Source: Chloroflexota bacterium (GTDB taxonomy: Bacteria > Chloroflexota > UBA6077 > JACQUR01). From it: a DNA stretch of 7,694 nt. The position numbers and the translations under genes were made by a program. The stretch lies in NCBI GenBank assembly GCA_016210245.1, contig JACQUR010000150.1:1-7694 (forward strand), given 5' to 3'. Positions within the stretch are counted from its first letter, which is position 1, and each line of letters begins with the position of its first letter. The notes under the pieces are model-generated. The model had not been told where the DNA came from and did not search any database. It was given only the letters and a program-made list of their open reading frames with translations. Positions 5,764 through 7,694 of the stretch are shown in pieces.

Positions 5764-6647
5764 GGCCGAGCGGGTTGCGCTGGTCGAGCGGGAGGGCTCG
5801 GAGCTGGCGTTGACGGTCCAAGCGGAGTTACTGGGTCTGAGTCGGGCGAGTTTGTACTACCAACCGGCGCCGCCTTCGGCCGAAGAGGTGGCGATCAAGC
5901 ATCGGATTGACGAGATCTACACCAAGTACCCGTTCTACGGGTCGCGGCGGGTCGCGGTCGAGCTTCGCCGAGGGGACCTGGTGGTCAAACCGCAAGGCGG
6001 TGCAGCGGCACATGCAGGAGATGGGGATTGCCGGCATCTGCCCGGGACCCAACCTGAGCAAACGAGCGCAGCAGCGGGCCGTGTACCCCTACCTGCTGCG
6101 GTCCGTGACGGCGAGCTACCCCCATCACGTCTGGGGCATTGATATCACGTACATCCGCTTGACGGCTGGTTGGATGTATCTGGTCGCGGTCCTCGACTGG
6201 TTCTCGCGGTATGTGGTTGCCTGGGAGTTGGACCAGACGCTGGCGATCGACTTCGTCCTGCTGGTGGTGGACCGGGCGCTGGCGCGGGCGACGCCGGACA
6301 TCTGGAACAGCGACCAGGGCAGCCACTTCACGAGCCCGCAGTACCTCGAGCGTTTGCTGGTGAGGAATGTTCGGATCAGCATGGACGGGAAGGGCCGAGC
6401 CCTGGATAACAGCTTCACGGAAAGGCTCTGGCGCACCGGCAAGTACGAGAACGTCTACCTGAACGACTATGGTACGCCGCGGGCCGCCCGGCACGGGCTG
6501 GGGCAGTATCTGGACTTCTATAACGTCGAGCGGCCTCACCAAGCGCTGGGGTACCGGACGCCGGCGGAGGTGTACTTCGACCCGACGCTCGTCCACGTGG
6601 AGGAGCTCCGGCCCGAGCTACCGTCGGAGGTGCTGAAGGTGGGGTGA
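5756..6647 (+). pseudogene. IS3-family transposase OrfB, frameshifted
   Basis: OrfB is the catalytic DDE integrase subunit. The first 77 codons (5756-5986) carry the HTH_21-type region, with YPFYGSRRVAVELRRGDLVV at its end. The rest (5988-6647) is in the next frame and starts with NRKAVQRHMQEMGIAG. The join restores a normal OrfB of about 296 residues if one A of the AAA at 5987-5989 is removed, so a one-base insertion is the simplest explanation. The catalytic residues survive: Asp (codon 6141, GIDITYI), Asp (6312, NSDQGSHF) and Glu (6420, FTERLW), with 35 residues between the last two, as in DD(35)E enzymes. Unshifted, translation ends at 6142 without any catalytic residue. A sequencing or assembly error in the short A run is the main alternative. 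Confidence 0.88.
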
Positions 6648-6652
6648 GCGAT

Positions 6653-6706
6653 GGCTGGTGGAGAAGTGGACGGCTCCTGCGGGACCCGCCCACTTCTCCA
6701 CCAGCC
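6653..6706. repeat. Perfect 17-bp inverted repeat after orfB
   Basis: Positions 6653-6669 (GGCTGGTGGAGAAGTGG) are the exact reverse complement of 6690-6706, with a 20-base loop that contains the small palindrome GCGGGACCCGC. It begins five bases after the orfB stop. No T run follows, so a classical terminator is not supported. It could stop transposase transcripts by structure, be a subterminal part of the IS, or be an independent repeat. Confidence 0.9.
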
Positions 6707-7064
6707 CGACGACGGCGACGACGCCCGCCTCGCCCGCACCCGCTCAGCGTCCCTCGCCCGGAGCCGCCGGATACATATACCAGTCATACAAAGAACGGTC
6801 AGGAAGGGAGGGTGAACCACCTTAAGAAACGCCTTCCGACTGTCTTGACGAAGGGGTCCACCGTACTGGTCTGGACGAAGCGCTCAAGGGTACCAGGCTG
6901 AGATCCGTTCGCCTCCAACGTGCGTACTGGAGCCGATCGTCCTCCCGCTGTCCAAACCCCAGGCCGTGCAATCAGTTTCCGTACCGTGGGCTAGCAGGGG
7001 GTGGGATTGCGTGGTTGGGGTACGCCAAGGGATCACGAGTGTGGCCGCTGGTAGAGGCACGCTA
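6707..7064. other. Intergenic stretch without a convincing gene
   Basis: About 358 bases between the IS remnant and the end of the minus-strand glycosylase gene. Open frames here are short, low in conserved character and lack convincing starts. A locally A/T-richer patch lies around 6770-6800. An imperfect inverted repeat lies at 6957-7020. The missing right end of the IS may once have lain in this stretch; only CTGTCCA at 6948-6954 recalls the complement of the left tip. Confidence 0.6.
6957..7020. repeat. Imperfect inverted repeat, possible RNA hairpin
   Basis: CCCCAGGCCGTGCAATC (6957-6973) can pair with GATTGCGTGGTTGGGG (7005-7020) if A6961 is bulged. This gives 16 pairs, four of them G-U when read as plus-strand RNA. 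The loop is 31 bases. It lies about 45 bases beyond the stop of the minus-strand glycosylase gene. Pairing is weaker on the minus strand because the G-U pairs become A-C mismatches. No tRNA or known RNA features are seen. Confidence 0.45.
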
Positions 7065-7688
7065 TCAGCCGGACGGCAGGGGCGGCGTCACGCCGAGGCT
7101 CCGCCAGAGGTACCAGGTCGCAATCGACCGGTACGGACGCCAGGGCTCGCCGCGAGGGACGAGGTAGTCGCGCTTCGGCAGCTCAGGAAGCTCGTCGAGC
7201 CGTTGGACGGCCGCACGCAGGCCGAGGTCGTCGACCGGCAGGATGTCTGGTCTTCCGAGATGGAAGATGAGATACATCTCGCCCGTCCAGCGGCCGATGC
7301 CTTTGACCTGGATCAGCTGCGCGATGACTGCTTCGTCCTCGAGCGACGGCAACGCCGCGAGGTCGAGTGTACCGCTCGCCACCCGACCGGCCAGGTCTCG
7401 TAGATAGGTGAGCTTCTGGTTCGAGAGTCCGGCCGATCGGGGCGTCTCGGTGCTCAACGCCAGCAGTCCCTCCGGATCCGGCCGGCCGGTCGGAAAGAGC
7501 GCGGCCACCCGCGCCTTGATTGCCGCAGCGGCCTTCCCCGAGATCTGCTGGCTGACGATCGCCGAAACGAGCGCGTCGAAGGGGTCGCGCCGCATCGTGA
7601 GCTTGGGTACCCCCACGGCGTCGATCACCGGCGCAAGCCGGAGGTCTACTGCGCGGAGGTGCTGGGTCGCGATGTCGTAGCTCGTCAT
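7065..7688 (-). CDS. DNA-3-methyladenine glycosylase, AlkA/HhH-GPD family
   Basis: A 207-residue base-excision repair enzyme of the helix-hairpin-helix GPD superfamily, which flips out and removes alkylated bases such as 3-methyladenine. The conserved AIVSQQIS (43-50) lies in the N-terminal half. The helix-hairpin-helix is IQVKGIGRWTGEM (126-138). The catalytic aspartate is expected in LPVDDLGLR, most likely Asp154 by comparison with E. coli AlkA. The N-terminal domain of E. coli AlkA is absent, as in the shorter eukaryote-like and many bacterial forms; there is no 4-cysteine iron-sulfur motif as in Nth/MutY. The ATG lies six bases from the window edge, so its ribosome binding site is out of sight. 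The gene runs toward the IS and appears to be transcribed on its own within this window. Confidence 0.92.
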   Translation of the reverse strand: MTSYDIATQHLRAVDLRLAPVIDAVGVPKLTMRRDPFDALVSAIVSQQISGKAAAAIKARVAALFPTGRPDPEGLLALSTETPRSAGLSNQKLTYLRDLAGRVASGTLDLAALPSLEDEAVIAQLIQVKGIGRWTGEMYLIFHLGRPDILPVDDLGLRAAVQRLDELPELPKRDYLVPRGEPWRPYRSIATWYLWRSLGVTPPLPSG

Positions 7689-7694
7689 CTCGAA

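Larger units (their letters stand above)
5415..6647 (+). mobile_element. IS3-family insertion sequence, right end not located
   Basis: The element carries the standard IS3 pair of orfA (helix-turn-helix with leucine zipper) and orfB (DDE integrase). The left boundary is placed at TG 5415-5416, because IS3-family tips usually begin with TG and the sequence TGGCCCCGTAAAACTGGACA follows directly where the GH2 coding signal fades. The listed end is only the orfB stop. I found no reverse complement of the left tip downstream, so neither the right end nor a target-site duplication can be given. With orfB frameshifted and one end missing, this looks like a decaying, probably immobile copy. Confidence 0.8.

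Noticed and set aside
6644..6901. An 85-residue open frame after orfB
   Set aside because: It overlaps the orfB stop and the hairpin, is Arg/Pro-rich and has no ribosome binding site or known motif.
6948..6954. CTGTCCA as the right terminal repeat of the IS
   Set aside because: Only seven bases match the complement of the left tip and the outer bases do not match, so chance is likely.
6966..7403. Plus-strand frames opposite the DNA glycosylase
   Set aside because: They are antisense to a gene with clear helix-hairpin-helix and catalytic motifs and have no features of their own.

Overview
The window is GC-rich throughout (roughly two thirds or more G+C by eye) and carries five intact chromosomal genes, one decaying insertion sequence and several unusual intergenic repeats. 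The origin looks like a bacterium of the phylum Chloroflexota (Roseiflexus/Chloroflexus-type). That is an inference from the high GC, from short tandem repeats with an ACTGA core between genes, and from the TCCTGAGCCTGTCGAAGGA-type dispersed repeat. No single marker proves it.

Layout. Positions 1-287 contain no gene but are packed with repeats: a 57-bp unit in two tandem copies, a nearby inverted copy of its central part, and seven 7-bp CCACTGA-like units. A membrane-anchored alpha/beta hydrolase follows (288-1172). Its last codons and stop lie inside a perfect 93-bp palindrome (1154-1246) built from GGACTGA units. Next is a tightly packed gene string on the same strand: plsX (1261-2304, GTG start), a 125-residue two-helix membrane protein of unknown function (2309-2686), and a 917-residue glycoside hydrolase family 2 protein (2686-5439). 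The membrane-protein stop and the GH2 start overlap by one base.

An IS3-family insertion sequence abuts the end of the GH2 gene, and its left tip supplies the final GH2 residues and stop codon. It has an intact orfA (5470-5763), a nine-A run near the end of orfA, and an orfB (5756-6647) that keeps its DDE residues but is broken by a one-base frameshift near 5987. No matching right inverted repeat was found. A perfect 17-bp hairpin lies just after orfB, followed by about 360 bases without a convincing gene. The last gene, on the minus strand (7065-7688), is a compact AlkA-like DNA glycosylase.

Functionally, PlsX starts phospholipid synthesis from acyl-ACP, the small membrane protein is co-transcribed with it, and the GH2 enzyme probably acts on a cytoplasmic beta-glycoside. 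No clear pathway links these three, so the shared transcript may be a convenience of packing. I see no CRISPR array, defence island or other coherent new system. The most unusual signals are the repeats, which now form coding ends and a coding linker, the Cys-Glu in place of Asn-Glu in the GH2 active site, and the odd frame arrangement of the IS.
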